Assembly: GCF_030719295.1 (NCBI RefSeq) | Contig: NZ_CP120997.1 | Coordinates: 6,334,001-6,398,000, forward strand | DNA from: Streptomyces sp. Mut1 | GTDB taxonomy: Bacteria; Actinomycetota; Actinomycetes; Streptomycetales; Streptomycetaceae | Length of the DNA: 64,000 bases | Direction of reading: 5' to 3' | Part shown: one piece after another, positions 38,307 to 49,301 of the stretch | Numbering within the stretch: the first letter of the stretch is position 1 | Layout: each line of letters starts with the position of its first letter | Program-made: the position numbers and the translations under genes | The notes under the pieces: model-generated | Databases searched by the model: none | The model's input: the letters and a program-made list of their open reading frames with translations, nothing else | Told to the model about the DNA's origin: nothing

Positions 38307-39329
38307 ATGCAGGCCGACGCGCCCCGAGACATACCGGCCCCGACCACCTCGCCCGAACCCCGCACCCCCGCCGGCCGCTCCGGGCGGACCCGCACAGGCC
38401 CCAGCCTCCTGGCGCGCGGCGCGGCCCACGACCCGTACCGCTTCTACCGGATGCTGCGCGAGCAGTACCCGCTCAGCTACGACGCCCCGCTCGGCGCCTG
38501 GCTGATCAGCCGGTACGACGACGTGACCGCCGCCCTCACCGACCCCCGGTTCACCGGCTTCCCGCACGACGGGGCGCCCCGGGGCGGCCCCGCGCCCCTC
38601 GGCCTGTGCCACGGCAGCGCGCGCTGCCTGCCCACCGACCGCTACACCGTGGTGACCGGCACCGTCCCCGCCGGCCACGCCGAACGCGTGGAGCGCACCG
38701 CCTACGTGCTGGCCCGGCGCATCGCCCGCCGCCCCCGCGCCGACCTCGTGGAGGAGTTCTGCCGCTGGCTGCCCGCCGGGCTGGGCCGTGACATGAACGG
38801 GGCCCCGCAGGGGAAGACCGCCGCGCCCACAGGCGACGCGCTCTGCGTCCGGGACACCGCCCTGCGCGAGACCGCGCTCGCCTCCTTCCTCGCCAACCTG
38901 CTGGACGACCCCGACCTGCTGGCCGCCCTGCGCATCGAACCCGCGCTCGCCGGCCGGGCCTGGACCGAGACCCTGCGCCGCGACCCGCCCGTCCAGGTCG
39001 TGCTGCGCCGCACCGTCGCCGAGGTCACCCTCAGCGGCGGCACCCTCCCCGCGCGGGCGCCCGTCGCCTGCCTCATCGGCGCTGCGGCCCGCGATCCGCA
39101 ACGGTTCGCCGCCCCGGACGTGTTCGATCCCTTCCGCCCCGACCAGGACCGTGCGCTGACCGGGCCCCCGGGCTGCCCCGCCGTGGCGCTCGGCCGGCTG
39201 GAGGCCGAGCAGGGGGTGCGCGCCCTGCTCGACGCGATGCCCCGGCTCCGCTGGGCGGAGGGCTTCCGGCCCGCCGCCACCGGACTCCTCACCCGGGGGC
39301 CCCGCTCGCTGCTCGTCAGGCCCGGCTGA
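38307..39329 (+). CDS. shortened cytochrome P450-like protein
   Basis: A 340-residue protein, about 60 residues shorter than a normal bacterial P450. The N-terminal part DPYRFYRMLREQYPLSYDAP and LISRYDDVTAALTDPRFT match the P450 A- and B-helix region. ExxR is present in WTETLRRDPP, and the haem loop survives as GPPGCPAVALGRLEAE with Cys near residue 288. The I-helix oxygen-activation motif (A/G)GxxT is not visible, and the segment that should hold it is short and replaced by RDTALRETALASFLANLL. The FGxGxH part of the haem loop is also lost. It may bind haem without normal monooxygenase activity, or be a decaying gene. It follows the palindrome array. Confidence 0.75.
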   Translation: MQADAPRDIPAPTTSPEPRTPAGRSGRTRTGPSLLARGAAHDPYRFYRMLREQYPLSYDAPLGAWLISRYDDVTAALTDPRFTGFPHDGAPRGGPAPLGLCHGSARCLPTDRYTVVTGTVPAGHAERVERTAYVLARRIARRPRADLVEEFCRWLPAGLGRDMNGAPQGKTAAPTGDALCVRDTALRETALASFLANLLDDPDLLAALRIEPALAGRAWTETLRRDPPVQVVLRRTVAEVTLSGGTLPARAPVACLIGAAARDPQRFAAPDVFDPFRPDQDRALTGPPGCPAVALGRLEAEQGVRALLDAMPRLRWAEGFRPAATGLLTRGPRSLLVRPG

Positions 39330-39363
39330 GCGGCGCGGCAGGGCGGTTCGCGGACCGGGCCCG

Positions 39364-41730
39364 TCAGGCGCGTACGAGCAGCGCCACCGGACGCTCCGCG
39401 AACAGCTCGGCCACCGCGACCGTGCCGCCCGAGAACTCCCGCCCCGGGGCCAGCAGGTCCCGCCACACCCCGTCGTCCGGCAGCGCCAGCCGCGTCCCGC
39501 GCCAGCCGCCCGACTCCGCGAGCCGCAGCGACAGCCGGGTCACCGCCGTCACGGTCCGGCCCGAACGGCAGAACGCCAGACAGTGCGCCGCCGCCGGACC
39601 CGACGCGCCCAGCGGGGCGTACGTACCCGACTCGCCGAACACCCCCGGCCGCTCGCGACGCAGCCGCAGCGCCGCCGCCGTCAGCTCCGCCTTCTCGTCG
39701 GCGGGCGCGTCCGGTGGCGGCTGCCGGAACGGCCGCCGGTTGTCCGGGTCGACCAGCGCCGGATACACGCGCTCGGTGCCCTGGTAGAGGTCCGGCACCC
39801 CCGGCATCGTCAGGTGCACCAGCGCGGCCCCCAGCACCTGGGCCCGCACATGCGGGGCGAGCGGGGCGGCGAACTCCTCCACGAGAGCCAGACCGGGGCC
39901 GGTGTCCGCGGCCGGCCCGGCGGCGACGTAGTCCGAGGCCAGCCGCTCGTACACCGGATCGGGCTCCGTCCAGCTGGTGAACAGGCCCGACTCGCGCACC
40001 GCCTTCAGGAGGGCGGGCTCCAGCCGTGCCGCGCGCTCGCCGGCCGGAATCCCGGCGCAGCCGATCGCGGTCTGCCAGGCCTGCCAGGCCAGCTGCGGAT
40101 CGGGCGCGGCCGGAGCCGAGCGCGCGGCCCCGGCCACCAGCCCCGCGAACCGGCCCGGACACTGCGACAGCACCGCGATGCCCGCCCGTACGTCGGCGCT
40201 GCGCTTGGTGTCGTGCGTGGTCAGCGCCGTCCCGGTGGCGGGCCAGTCGCGGGCGAGCCGGGTGCAGAAGGCGTGGAAGTCCGCCGGCTCCACCGCCGGG
40301 TGCCCCGGATCGCCGCCCACCTCGTTCGCCGAGATCAGTGGCGTGTACCGGTAGTACGCCGTGTCCTCGACCGCCTTGGCGCGCAGCGCGGACGCCGTCT
40401 GGGCGAACCGCGCGCAGAACGCCGCCCGGTCCCCGCCCCCGCCGAGCCGCCCGAGCGCCAGGTCCCGCACCACGTCGACGGCCGACGCCTCCTCACGTAC
40501 CGCGAACACCGCCTTCGCGTCGCTCACCGCCGTCGCGTCGAATGTCGCTCCCGCCGTCTCGGAGCACGGGCCGCCCGCTGTCACGTACGGGCGGTAGACC
40601 GGGACGCGGACCAGCAGCTCGCGCACCGCGGTGTGCAGCGCCCAGGGGGCGTGGTCGCGCAGCGCGGGGTCCTCGGCGCAGACGCGGGACGCCAGCCGGG
40701 TCAGCGCCTCGGTCTCGGCCGCCAGTTCATGGGTGACCACGCGGTACGCGGCCCGGCGCACGGTCGCCGTCCAGTAGCCGCCCCGGTCGCCTTCCGGTGA
40801 GGCGGACTCGCGGTAGTGGCCCAGCAGCTCCGCCGCGCCCTCCGGGTCGGTGAAGAGGCCGTCGATCCGGTACAGCGCGTCGTACCCCGTCGTCCCGGCC
40901 ACGGCCCAGCCGGCCGGCAGCGGCTCGGACCCGGTGAGGATCTTCTCCACCGCCGTCCACACCCCGCCGCTCGCCCCGGAGAGCCGCTCCAGATAGCCGG
41001 CCGGGTCGGCGAGGCCGTCCGGGTGGTCGATCCGCAGACCGTCCACGACCCCTTCCCGCACCAGTTCGAGGATTTTGGCGTGGGTGGCGTCGAAGACCTC
41101 CGGGTCCTCCACCCGCACCCCGATCAGGTCCGAGATGGTGAAGAACCGCCGGTAGTTCAGCTCGGTGCGGGCCAGCCGCCACCAGCCGAGCCGGTAGTGC
41201 TGGGCGTCCAGCAGCTCGGGCAGATCGAGGTGGGCGGTCCCGGCCCGGAGGGGGAAATCCTGTTCGCCGTAGCGCAGCACCTCCCCCTCGACCCGCATCC
41301 GCGCCATCTCGTCGCCGACCCGCCCGGCCAGCACCGGCAGCAGCACCCGGCCCCCGCCCGCCGCCCAGTCGATGTCGAACCAGCGGGCGTACCGGGATTC
41401 CGGGCCCTCGCGCAGCACCTCACGCAGGGCGTGGTTGTGCCGGGCGTCGGCCGCCATGTGGTTCGGCACGATGTCCAGGACCAGGCCGAGCCCGTGCTCC
41501 CGCGCGGTGCGCGCCAGCCTCCGCAGCCCGTCCTCGCCGCCCAGCTCGGCGCGGACCCGGCCGTGGTCGGTGACGTCGTAGCCGTGCCGGGAGCCGGGCA
41601 CGGCTTCGAGGACCGGTGACAGGTGCAGATGGGAGACGCCGAGCGCGGCGAGATACGGCACGGCGTCCTCGGCGGCCGAGAACGGGAACTCCGGCTGGAG
41701 CTGGAGCCGGTAGGTGGCGGTAGGCGTCAT
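39364..41730 (-). CDS. treY: malto-oligosyltrehalose synthase
   Basis: A 788-residue GH13 enzyme that turns the reducing-end maltose of a glucan chain into trehalose. The barrel begins TPTATYRLQLQPEFPF; conserved blocks are DIVPNHMA (84-92), Asp235 in GLRIDHPDGL (nucleophile) and Glu262 in VWTAVEKIL (acid/base), then THDTKRSADVRAG. Length and motifs match TreY. Start ATG 41730 (MTPTATYRL) follows GAAGGTT; an ATG six codons earlier is in frame. glgX lies 90 bases upstream in the same direction, so treY and glgX probably form one unit, with treZ apart at 30 kb. Confidence 0.96.
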   Translation of the reverse strand: MTPTATYRLQLQPEFPFSAAEDAVPYLAALGVSHLHLSPVLEAVPGSRHGYDVTDHGRVRAELGGEDGLRRLARTAREHGLGLVLDIVPNHMAADARHNHALREVLREGPESRYARWFDIDWAAGGGRVLLPVLAGRVGDEMARMRVEGEVLRYGEQDFPLRAGTAHLDLPELLDAQHYRLGWWRLARTELNYRRFFTISDLIGVRVEDPEVFDATHAKILELVREGVVDGLRIDHPDGLADPAGYLERLSGASGGVWTAVEKILTGSEPLPAGWAVAGTTGYDALYRIDGLFTDPEGAAELLGHYRESASPEGDRGGYWTATVRRAAYRVVTHELAAETEALTRLASRVCAEDPALRDHAPWALHTAVRELLVRVPVYRPYVTAGGPCSETAGATFDATAVSDAKAVFAVREEASAVDVVRDLALGRLGGGGDRAAFCARFAQTASALRAKAVEDTAYYRYTPLISANEVGGDPGHPAVEPADFHAFCTRLARDWPATGTALTTHDTKRSADVRAGIAVLSQCPGRFAGLVAGAARSAPAAPDPQLAWQAWQTAIGCAGIPAGERAARLEPALLKAVRESGLFTSWTEPDPVYERLASDYVAAGPAADTGPGLALVEEFAAPLAPHVRAQVLGAALVHLTMPGVPDLYQGTERVYPALVDPDNRRPFRQPPPDAPADEKAELTAAALRLRRERPGVFGESGTYAPLGASGPAAAHCLAFCRSGRTVTAVTRLSLRLAESGGWRGTRLALPDDGVWRDLLAPGREFSGGTVAVAELFAERPVALLVRA

Positions 41731-41820
41731 GGGAACCTTCGTACCCACATCCGGGCCGCCTGTGTCACCCCGTCGGGCACAAGGGCACGACGGGGTGACA
41801 CCGGAGGTCCCGGCGGCCGC

Positions 41821-43989
<2,169 letters not shown>

Positions 43990-44379
43990 GGATTCGACTC
44001 TTCCAGTTCTGCTGCGGTCGCCTGGGGAATGCGGGCCACCTGGGCCAGATCTTCCCCGAAAGTCCGGCTTGTACCTAGGACCCGGCCGCCAAGCGGGGGC
44101 GGAGTCGCCGCGCGAGGGCCCGGCCCGGTCAACCTCGTGCCTCTCCGTGTCGCCCGGGAACGGCCTTCGGCCCTCCCTTGGTCGCCTCTGTCCGGTTTGA
44201 GCCCCCTGCTGGGGTGTTTAATCACTATGAATCCGCTCACTCCAGCCGAACACGGCAGCGGGAACAGGTTTGATTCCATGGGGAGTTGGTAAAGGAGCCT
44301 GCGCATCCGGCTGCACCGGCTCCCGCTCCCGGAGTACCCTTCCTTGATCGTTGGTGGGGGAGTGGAAGGCGGTGCGTGG
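43990..44379. other. 390-base divergent gap between glgX and the HEPN protein gene
   Basis: It contains start regions for two divergent genes. On the plus strand TTGAGC at 44197-44202 is followed by TAATCA at 44219-44224 (16-base spacer), a weak promoter candidate. A CCTAGG palindrome occurs near 44075. A 21-codon frame at 44227-44292 (MNPLTPAEHG to FDSMGSW) is open but lacks a ribosome site. No riboswitch or RNA gene is recognisable. Confidence 0.35.
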
Positions 44380-45612
44380 GTGAGCTCGGGAGGGTTCGAG
44401 CTGCCCCCGGGTGACGCGGGTCACGAGGGGGATGTGGCCGATGTCCCGCCCGGGGCGGTCTCGCTGGCGCAGCCGCTGGAGATCGGCGCGGAACTGGACT
44501 GGGGCGCCGACGCCTGGAGCGAGGTGCGTACGCGCGCCCAGCGCGCCGGGCGGGCCTATATCTGGCTGAATCTGGTCGAACAGCGACTGCGTGCCGTGGT
44601 CGCGGCGGTGCTCCGGCCGATCTACGAGCCCGTCCACGGCGAGGACTGGGTGGTGGCCGCGGCGGGCCCCGCCGGGCAGGAGTGGGTGCAGCGCGCCGTC
44701 GCCGTGCGCGAGGTCTCCCGCCGCAAGGGCTATCTGCTCGACCCGGCCGACGACAACGTCCTGAGCTTCCTCACGCTGCCGCAGCTGCGCGAGCTGATGG
44801 TCCAGCACTGGCCGTGCTTCGAGCCCTACTTCGACGACCGCCGCGATGTCGAACTGGCGCTCGACGAGCTGGAGGTCGCGCGCAATGTGGTCTCCCGCAA
44901 CCGCGCGCTCAACGAAGCGGTGCTCGCCCAGGCCGAGCGGGCCTCCGCCCGGCTCCTGGAGATGCTGGGCAGCGGCGCGGCCGTGCCCTCGTCCGACCGG
45001 CTCCCGGTCGACGCCGTCGAGGACCTGGTCGGCGACCGGTACGCGGACGTCGTCTCCGTCCACTCCGACCGGGTCCGCCTCCAGCGCCAGCTGCCCGCCG
45101 AGGACCTCTTCGGCGACGCCCGCCGGCTCGACGCGATCGGCATCGGACTCAACCTGCTGGTACAGAACTTCTCCGGCCGCCGGCTGATCCGGCTCGCCGA
45201 GTCGGGCTGCCGGATACGGCTGCTGTTCATCAACCCCGCCAGCAGCGCCGTCAAGCGCCGCGAGCGGGAGCTGGGCCTCAAGAAGGGCGAACTCAGCCGG
45301 TCGGTGGAGATGAACATCCTGCACATGCGGCGGGTCCGCTCCAAGCTCCGCGACCCGGGCGCCTTCGAGATCCACGTCTTCGACGAGACCCCGCGCTTCA
45401 CCGCCTACCTGGTGGACGGCGACGGGGCCGACGCCGTGGGCGTCGTGCAGACCTATCTGCGCCGGGCGCGCGGTATGGAGGCGCCGGTGCTGGTGCTGCG
45501 CGGCGGCGGGCGTGCGGTGGTCCGGGCGGGGCAGGGGTACGAGCACGGGCTGTTCGAGACCTACCGCGAGGAGTTCGAGTCCGTGTGGACGGACTCCCGG
45601 CCGGTCTCCTGA
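44380..45612 (+). CDS. SAV2148 family HEPN domain-containing protein
   Basis: A protein of about 410 residues, strongly conserved in Streptomyces. The N-terminal part (about 30-190) is helical: WSEVRTRAQRAGRAYIWLNL, LRAVVAAVLRPIYEPVHGED and LPQLRELMVQHWPCFEPYFDD match the HEPN-type domain named after SAV2148. The stretch R-PIYEPV-H fits the loose Rx4-6H pattern of HEPN ribonucleases, but its role is untested. The C-terminal half (LRRLIRLAESGCRIRLLFINP-like, and HVFDETPRFTAYLVDGDGAD) looks like a phospholipase-D-related fold without an HKD motif. GTG 44380 is chosen from remembered homologues; a TTG at 44344 is possible. Confidence 0.8.
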   Translation: MSSGGFELPPGDAGHEGDVADVPPGAVSLAQPLEIGAELDWGADAWSEVRTRAQRAGRAYIWLNLVEQRLRAVVAAVLRPIYEPVHGEDWVVAAAGPAGQEWVQRAVAVREVSRRKGYLLDPADDNVLSFLTLPQLRELMVQHWPCFEPYFDDRRDVELALDELEVARNVVSRNRALNEAVLAQAERASARLLEMLGSGAAVPSSDRLPVDAVEDLVGDRYADVVSVHSDRVRLQRQLPAEDLFGDARRLDAIGIGLNLLVQNFSGRRLIRLAESGCRIRLLFINPASSAVKRRERELGLKKGELSRSVEMNILHMRRVRSKLRDPGAFEIHVFDETPRFTAYLVDGDGADAVGVVQTYLRRARGMEAPVLVLRGGGRAVVRAGQGYEHGLFETYREEFESVWTDSRPVS

Positions 45613-45680
45613 ACGAGCGTTGTCAGTGGCCCGTGCGAGGGTGGTCGTCATCCGGGGGAGCACCACGAAGGAGGTACGGG

Positions 45681-46427
45681 ATGAGCTGGCACCGGCATGC
45701 GCTGGTCGGCTTCGATCTGGAGACGACGGGGACGGACCCGCTGGAGGCCCGCATCGTGACGGCCGCGGTGATCGCCGTGGACGGGCGGGACGGCGAGCCG
45801 GCCGACCGGCACAGCTGGCTGGCCGACCCGGGCATCCGCATCCCCGCCCAGGCGTCCGCGATCCACGGCATCAGCAGCGAGCGGGCCGCGGCGGAGGGCC
45901 GGCCGGCCCGTGAGGTCGCCGACGAGATCGCCGACACCCTGGCCGGCTACTGGCGCCGGGGCGTCCCGGTCGTCGCGTACAACGCGGCCTTCGATCTGAC
46001 CCTGCTCACCGCCGAGTTGCGCCGCCACCGGCTGCCCTCGCTCAGCGACCGGCTCGGCGGCGCCCCCATCGGCCCCGTCATCGACCCGTACACCATCGAC
46101 CGCGCCGTCGACCGCTACCGCAAGGGCAAGCGGAATCTGGAGGCCGTCTGCGTCGAGTACGGCGTGGTCCACGGCGGGGCGCACGACGCGACGGCGGACG
46201 CGCTGGCCGCGGTGCGGGTGGCGTACGCGATAGCCGGCCGGCACCCCTCGGTGGCCGAGCTGGACGCCGGCCGGCTCCACGAGCGCCAGATCGCCTGGTA
46301 CGCGGAGTGGGCCGCCGACTTCCAGCGGTTCCTGCGCCGCAAGGGCACCGCCGACGCGGTGATCGACGGCCGCTGGCCGGTCCGCGAGCCGGTGCCGGCC
46401 GCGGAGACGATGCCGTCCGTCGGCTGA
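45681..46427 (+). CDS. DEDDh 3'-5' exonuclease (DNA polymerase III epsilon-like)
   Basis: A 248-residue nuclease. Exo I is GFDLETTGTD (catalytic Asp and Glu near residues 12 and 14), Exo II is VVAYNAAFDLTLL and Exo III is GGAHDATADALA with the DEDDh histidine. The last 70 residues (RQIAWYAEWAADFQRFLRRKG) are a family-specific tail. It is a stand-alone proofreading-type exonuclease, not part of a polymerase; a role in DNA repair or RNA trimming is possible. Strong AAGGAGG precedes the ATG at 45681, 68 bases after the HEPN gene, so co-transcription is plausible. Confidence 0.9.
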   Translation: MSWHRHALVGFDLETTGTDPLEARIVTAAVIAVDGRDGEPADRHSWLADPGIRIPAQASAIHGISSERAAAEGRPAREVADEIADTLAGYWRRGVPVVAYNAAFDLTLLTAELRRHRLPSLSDRLGGAPIGPVIDPYTIDRAVDRYRKGKRNLEAVCVEYGVVHGGAHDATADALAAVRVAYAIAGRHPSVAELDAGRLHERQIAWYAEWAADFQRFLRRKGTADAVIDGRWPVREPVPAAETMPSVG

Positions 46428-46448
46428 GGCGAAGCCGAGCCCGGCCGC

Positions 46449-46474
46449 ATCCAGCCCGTCCGGCGTTCGAGGAC
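46449..46474. repeat. Streptomyces dispersed intergenic repeat (partial copy)
   Basis: ATCCAGCCCGTCCGGCGTTC followed by GAGGAC matches, from memory, a sequence scattered in many copies between genes of Streptomyces chromosomes. It lies in the gap between two convergent genes, where such copies usually sit. Confidence 0.5.
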
Positions 46475-46521
46475 ACCCGCCCGGCCGCCCGACCGACCCC
46501 GCCCGGCGAGGGGCGAAACGC

Positions 46522-47388
46522 TCAGAAGGGATACCACCGCACCGCCGTGTCCCCGTCCCGCAGGGACGCCACACGCCGGCGGAATTCGGTGAGAGCCGCC
46601 GCGTTGGCCGGGGCATGCTGCGCGACCCACGCACAGCTCGCCGTCTCCCGCGCCCCGCGCAGCACCCCGCAGCCGTCCCACTCGCGCACGTCCCAGCCGT
46701 ACGCCCGGGTGAACGCGTCATAGGCGTCGGCCGCCAGGCCGTACCGGTCGCGGGACAGGGCGAGGACCACCAGGTCGTGCTCGCGCAGATCCGAGGCGAA
46801 GGTCTCCAGGTCCACCAGGACCGGGCCTTCCGGACCGACATGGACGTTGCGCGCCAGCGCGTCGCCGTGGATCGGGCCCGGGGGCAGATGCGGGACGAGC
46901 CGCGCCGCCGCCGCGGCGAAGCCGTCGCGCCGCTCACGCAGATAGTCGGCGTCGGCCGGATCGATCGCGTCGCCCGCCAGGGTCAGCCAGCGCTCGACGC
47001 CCCCCAGCAGCTCCCGGCGGGGCAGGGCGAAGTCCGCCGGGGCGGGCAGCGCGTGCACGGCGGTGAGCAGCGGGGCCAGATCGCGCGGCTCGGCGGGGCG
47101 CACCGCCTCGGGCAGCCGGTGCCACAGGGTCACCGGGTGGCCCCCGACCAGCCGCGCCCCGGGTTCGGCGGCCCGCACGGCGGGGACGCCGCGGTCGGCG
47201 AGCCACCGGGCGACGGCCACCTCGCGCTCGGCCCGCTCCCGCAGCTCGGGGCTGCGCTCCGCGTCCCGGCCGACCTTGACGACGAGGTCGCCGGCCCCGA
47301 ACACGGCGTTCTCGCCGAGCGCGAGCAGTTCGGCGTCACCGGAGAACCCGGCGGCGGTGAGCACCTCGCGCGCTTCCATCTCGTTCAT
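46522..47388 (-). CDS. aminoglycoside phosphotransferase (APH) family protein
   Basis: A 288-residue kinase-like-fold protein. VVKVGRDAERSPELRERAERE carries the ATP-site lysine, GPIHGDALARNVHVG is the Brenner catalytic loop (with HGD and Asn) and LVDLETFASDLREHDLV is the metal-binding DxE/D motif. Such proteins phosphorylate small molecules; drug resistance cannot be claimed from this sequence and many are housekeeping kinases. ATG 47388 (MNEMEAREVLTAAGF) is chosen; the long frame upstream is an antisense shadow of the sugar permease gene. Divergent from the sugar importer operon. Confidence 0.87.
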   Translation of the reverse strand: MNEMEAREVLTAAGFSGDAELLALGENAVFGAGDLVVKVGRDAERSPELRERAEREVAVARWLADRGVPAVRAAEPGARLVGGHPVTLWHRLPEAVRPAEPRDLAPLLTAVHALPAPADFALPRRELLGGVERWLTLAGDAIDPADADYLRERRDGFAAAAARLVPHLPPGPIHGDALARNVHVGPEGPVLVDLETFASDLREHDLVVLALSRDRYGLAADAYDAFTRAYGWDVREWDGCGVLRGARETASCAWVAQHAPANAAALTEFRRRVASLRDGDTAVRWYPF

Positions 47389-47419
47389 GGATCCGATTTT
47401 CGCATCCGTGCAGGTTGTC

Positions 47420-47448
47420 TTGACGAACCGGCGGCCCGTCAGCACGAT
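47420..47448 (+). promoter_or_regulatory. promoter candidate for the sugar ABC operon
   Basis: TTGACG at 47420-47425 and CACGAT at 47443-47448, 17 bases apart, 67 bases before the first permease start. Confidence 0.45.
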
Positions 47449-47514
47449 GACGGAGGCCACCTGAGCGGCCAGAACGGTGTGAAGCCGGTCGAATGACGCA
47501 AAGGGGGCGCATTC

Positions 47515-48465
47515 ATGGCGTTGGCGAGTGCAACCGTGCGGTCCGGCCGGGACGGTCCGCCGCGCGGGCGTGGCACCGGGCGGTCCGCGCGCCCCGGCCG
47601 GGGCCCCGGCACCTGGTTCCTGGTGCTGCCCGCCCTCATCCCCATCCTGGTCCTGAGCGTCGGCCCGCTGCTCTACGGCATCGCGCTGGCCTTCACCGAC
47701 TCCCAGTCGGGCCGCACCCGGTCCACCCAGTGGGTCGGCGCGCTGAACTTCCAGGACCTGCTGCACGACGGGCTGTTCTGGGAGTCGTTCCGGATCGGCC
47801 TGGTGTGGGCGGTCGGAGTGAGCGTCCCGCAGTTCGTACTCGCGCTCGGCCTCGCCCTGCTGCTCAACGAGAACCTGCGGATGCGCTGGCTCGCCCGCGC
47901 CCTGGCGATCATCCCGTGGGCGATGCCCGAGGTCGTCGTCGGCATCATGTGGCGGCTCGTCTACAACCCGGACGCCGGAATCCTCAACGAGACCATCCGC
48001 GACCTGGGCCTCGGTGACGGCCGGGACTGGCTGACCGGGCTCGCCACCGCCCTGCCCGCGGTGATCCTCGTCGGCGTCTGGGCCGGCATGCCGCAGACCA
48101 CGGTCGCCCTGCTGGCCGGCCTCCAGAACACCCCGCAGGAACTCCACGAGGCCGCGGCCCTGGACGGGGCGGGTGCCTGGCGCCGGTTCAGGACCGTCAC
48201 CTGGCCCGCCCTCAGACCGGTCGCGCTCTCCATCACCGCGCTCAACTTCATCTGGAACTTCAACTCCTTCGCCCTGGTCTACGTCCTGACCAACGGCGGT
48301 CCCGGCGGCCGCACCCGGCTGCCCATGCTCTTCGCGTACGAGGAGGCGTTCCGCTACGGGCAGTTCGGCTACGCCGCCGCGATGGGCTGTGTGATGGTCG
48401 CGGTGATCTCCGTGATCCTCGCCGTGTACCTCGCTGGCCGGCTCAGGGGAGGGGAGGACCGATGA
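47515..48465 (+). CDS. sugar ABC transporter permease, MalF-type
   Basis: A 316-residue inner-membrane protein with six predicted segments after a basic N-terminal tail of about 32 residues (rich in Arg, Gly and Pro). The EAA loop that docks the ATPase is HEAAALDGAGAWRRFRTVTWP. It is one half of a binding-protein-dependent carbohydrate importer. The ATG follows AAAGGGGG. It overlaps the next permease by four bases (ATGA). No ATPase gene is present; in Streptomyces several sugar importers share the MsiK ATPase encoded elsewhere, the likely explanation here. Confidence 0.93.
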   Translation: MALASATVRSGRDGPPRGRGTGRSARPGRGPGTWFLVLPALIPILVLSVGPLLYGIALAFTDSQSGRTRSTQWVGALNFQDLLHDGLFWESFRIGLVWAVGVSVPQFVLALGLALLLNENLRMRWLARALAIIPWAMPEVVVGIMWRLVYNPDAGILNETIRDLGLGDGRDWLTGLATALPAVILVGVWAGMPQTTVALLAGLQNTPQELHEAAALDGAGAWRRFRTVTWPALRPVALSITALNFIWNFNSFALVYVLTNGGPGGRTRLPMLFAYEEAFRYGQFGYAAAMGCVMVAVISVILAVYLAGRLRGGEDR

Positions 48466-49301
48466 GCATGCGCACCAAGCGGTCCGTGCGCGCCGGGCAG
48501 TACCTGGCGCTGCTGTGCTACCTGGTCTTCCTGGCGTTCCCGTTCCTGTGGCTGATCTCGACCGCCTTCAAACCCGCGCCGGAGCTGGGGTCGCTGCACC
48601 CGACCTGGATTCCCCAGCACCCGACGCTGGACAACTTCCGGCAGGCATTCGACGAGCAGCCGCTGCTGCGGGCCGCCGCCAACTCGCTGATAGCCGCGCT
48701 CTCGGCCGGGGCCATCGCCGTCGTCATCGCCACCCCGATGGCCTATGTGATGGCCCGCCACCGCACCCGGCTCGCCACGGCGGCCACCGGCTGGGTCGTG
48801 GTCAGCCAGGCGTTCCCCTTCGTCCTGCTGATCATTCCGCTCTTCCTGGTCCTCAAGCACCTGCACCTGATCAACACGCTGTGGGGGCTGATCATGGTGT
48901 ACGTGGTGTGGGCGCTGCCCTTCGCGCTGTGGATGCTCGTCGGCTACGTACGGGCCGTGCCGCCCGAACTGGAGGAGGCGGCGGCGGTCGACGGGGCGGG
49001 CCGGCTGCGCACGCTGGTCTCGGTCACCGCCCCGCTGCTGGCCCCCGGCATCGTCGCCACGGCCCTCTTCGCGTTCATCACCGCGTGGAACGAGTTCTTC
49101 TTCGCCCTGGTCCTCCTCAAGACACCGGAGAAGCAGACCTTGCCGGTCGTACTGACACACTTCCTCGGCGCGGAGGGCGCCAGCGACCTCGGCCCGCTCG
49201 CCGCCGCCGCGTTCCTCGCGACCCTCCCCTCGCTCGTCCTGTTCGCCGTCATCCAGCGCCGGATCACCGGAGGCATGCTGGCCGGGGCGGTGAAGAGCTG
49301 A
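48462..49301 (+). CDS. carbohydrate ABC transporter permease, MalG-type
   Basis: A 279-residue membrane protein with six segments and the EAA loop EEAAAVDGAGRLRTLVSVTAP. It pairs with the MalF-type protein upstream (four-base overlap), and its stop codon overlaps the start of the binding-protein gene (TGATG), so all three are translationally coupled. The order permease-permease-binding protein is the reverse of the more usual order with the binding protein first. Confidence 0.94.
   Translation: MSMRTKRSVRAGQYLALLCYLVFLAFPFLWLISTAFKPAPELGSLHPTWIPQHPTLDNFRQAFDEQPLLRAAANSLIAALSAGAIAVVIATPMAYVMARHRTRLATAATGWVVVSQAFPFVLLIIPLFLVLKHLHLINTLWGLIMVYVVWALPFALWMLVGYVRAVPPELEEAAAVDGAGRLRTLVSVTAPLLAPGIVATALFAFITAWNEFFFALVLLKTPEKQTLPVVLTHFLGAEGASDLGPLAAAAFLATLPSLVLFAVIQRRITGGMLAGAVKS

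Noticed and set aside
44227..44292. 21-codon frame ahead of the HEPN gene
   Set aside because: No ribosome site, no coupling to the next start codon, and nothing to set it apart from chance.
46522..47388. Antibiotic-resistance phosphotransferase
   Set aside because: The catalytic loop is present but the family is broad; there is no neighbouring resistance or mobile gene and no evidence for a drug substrate.
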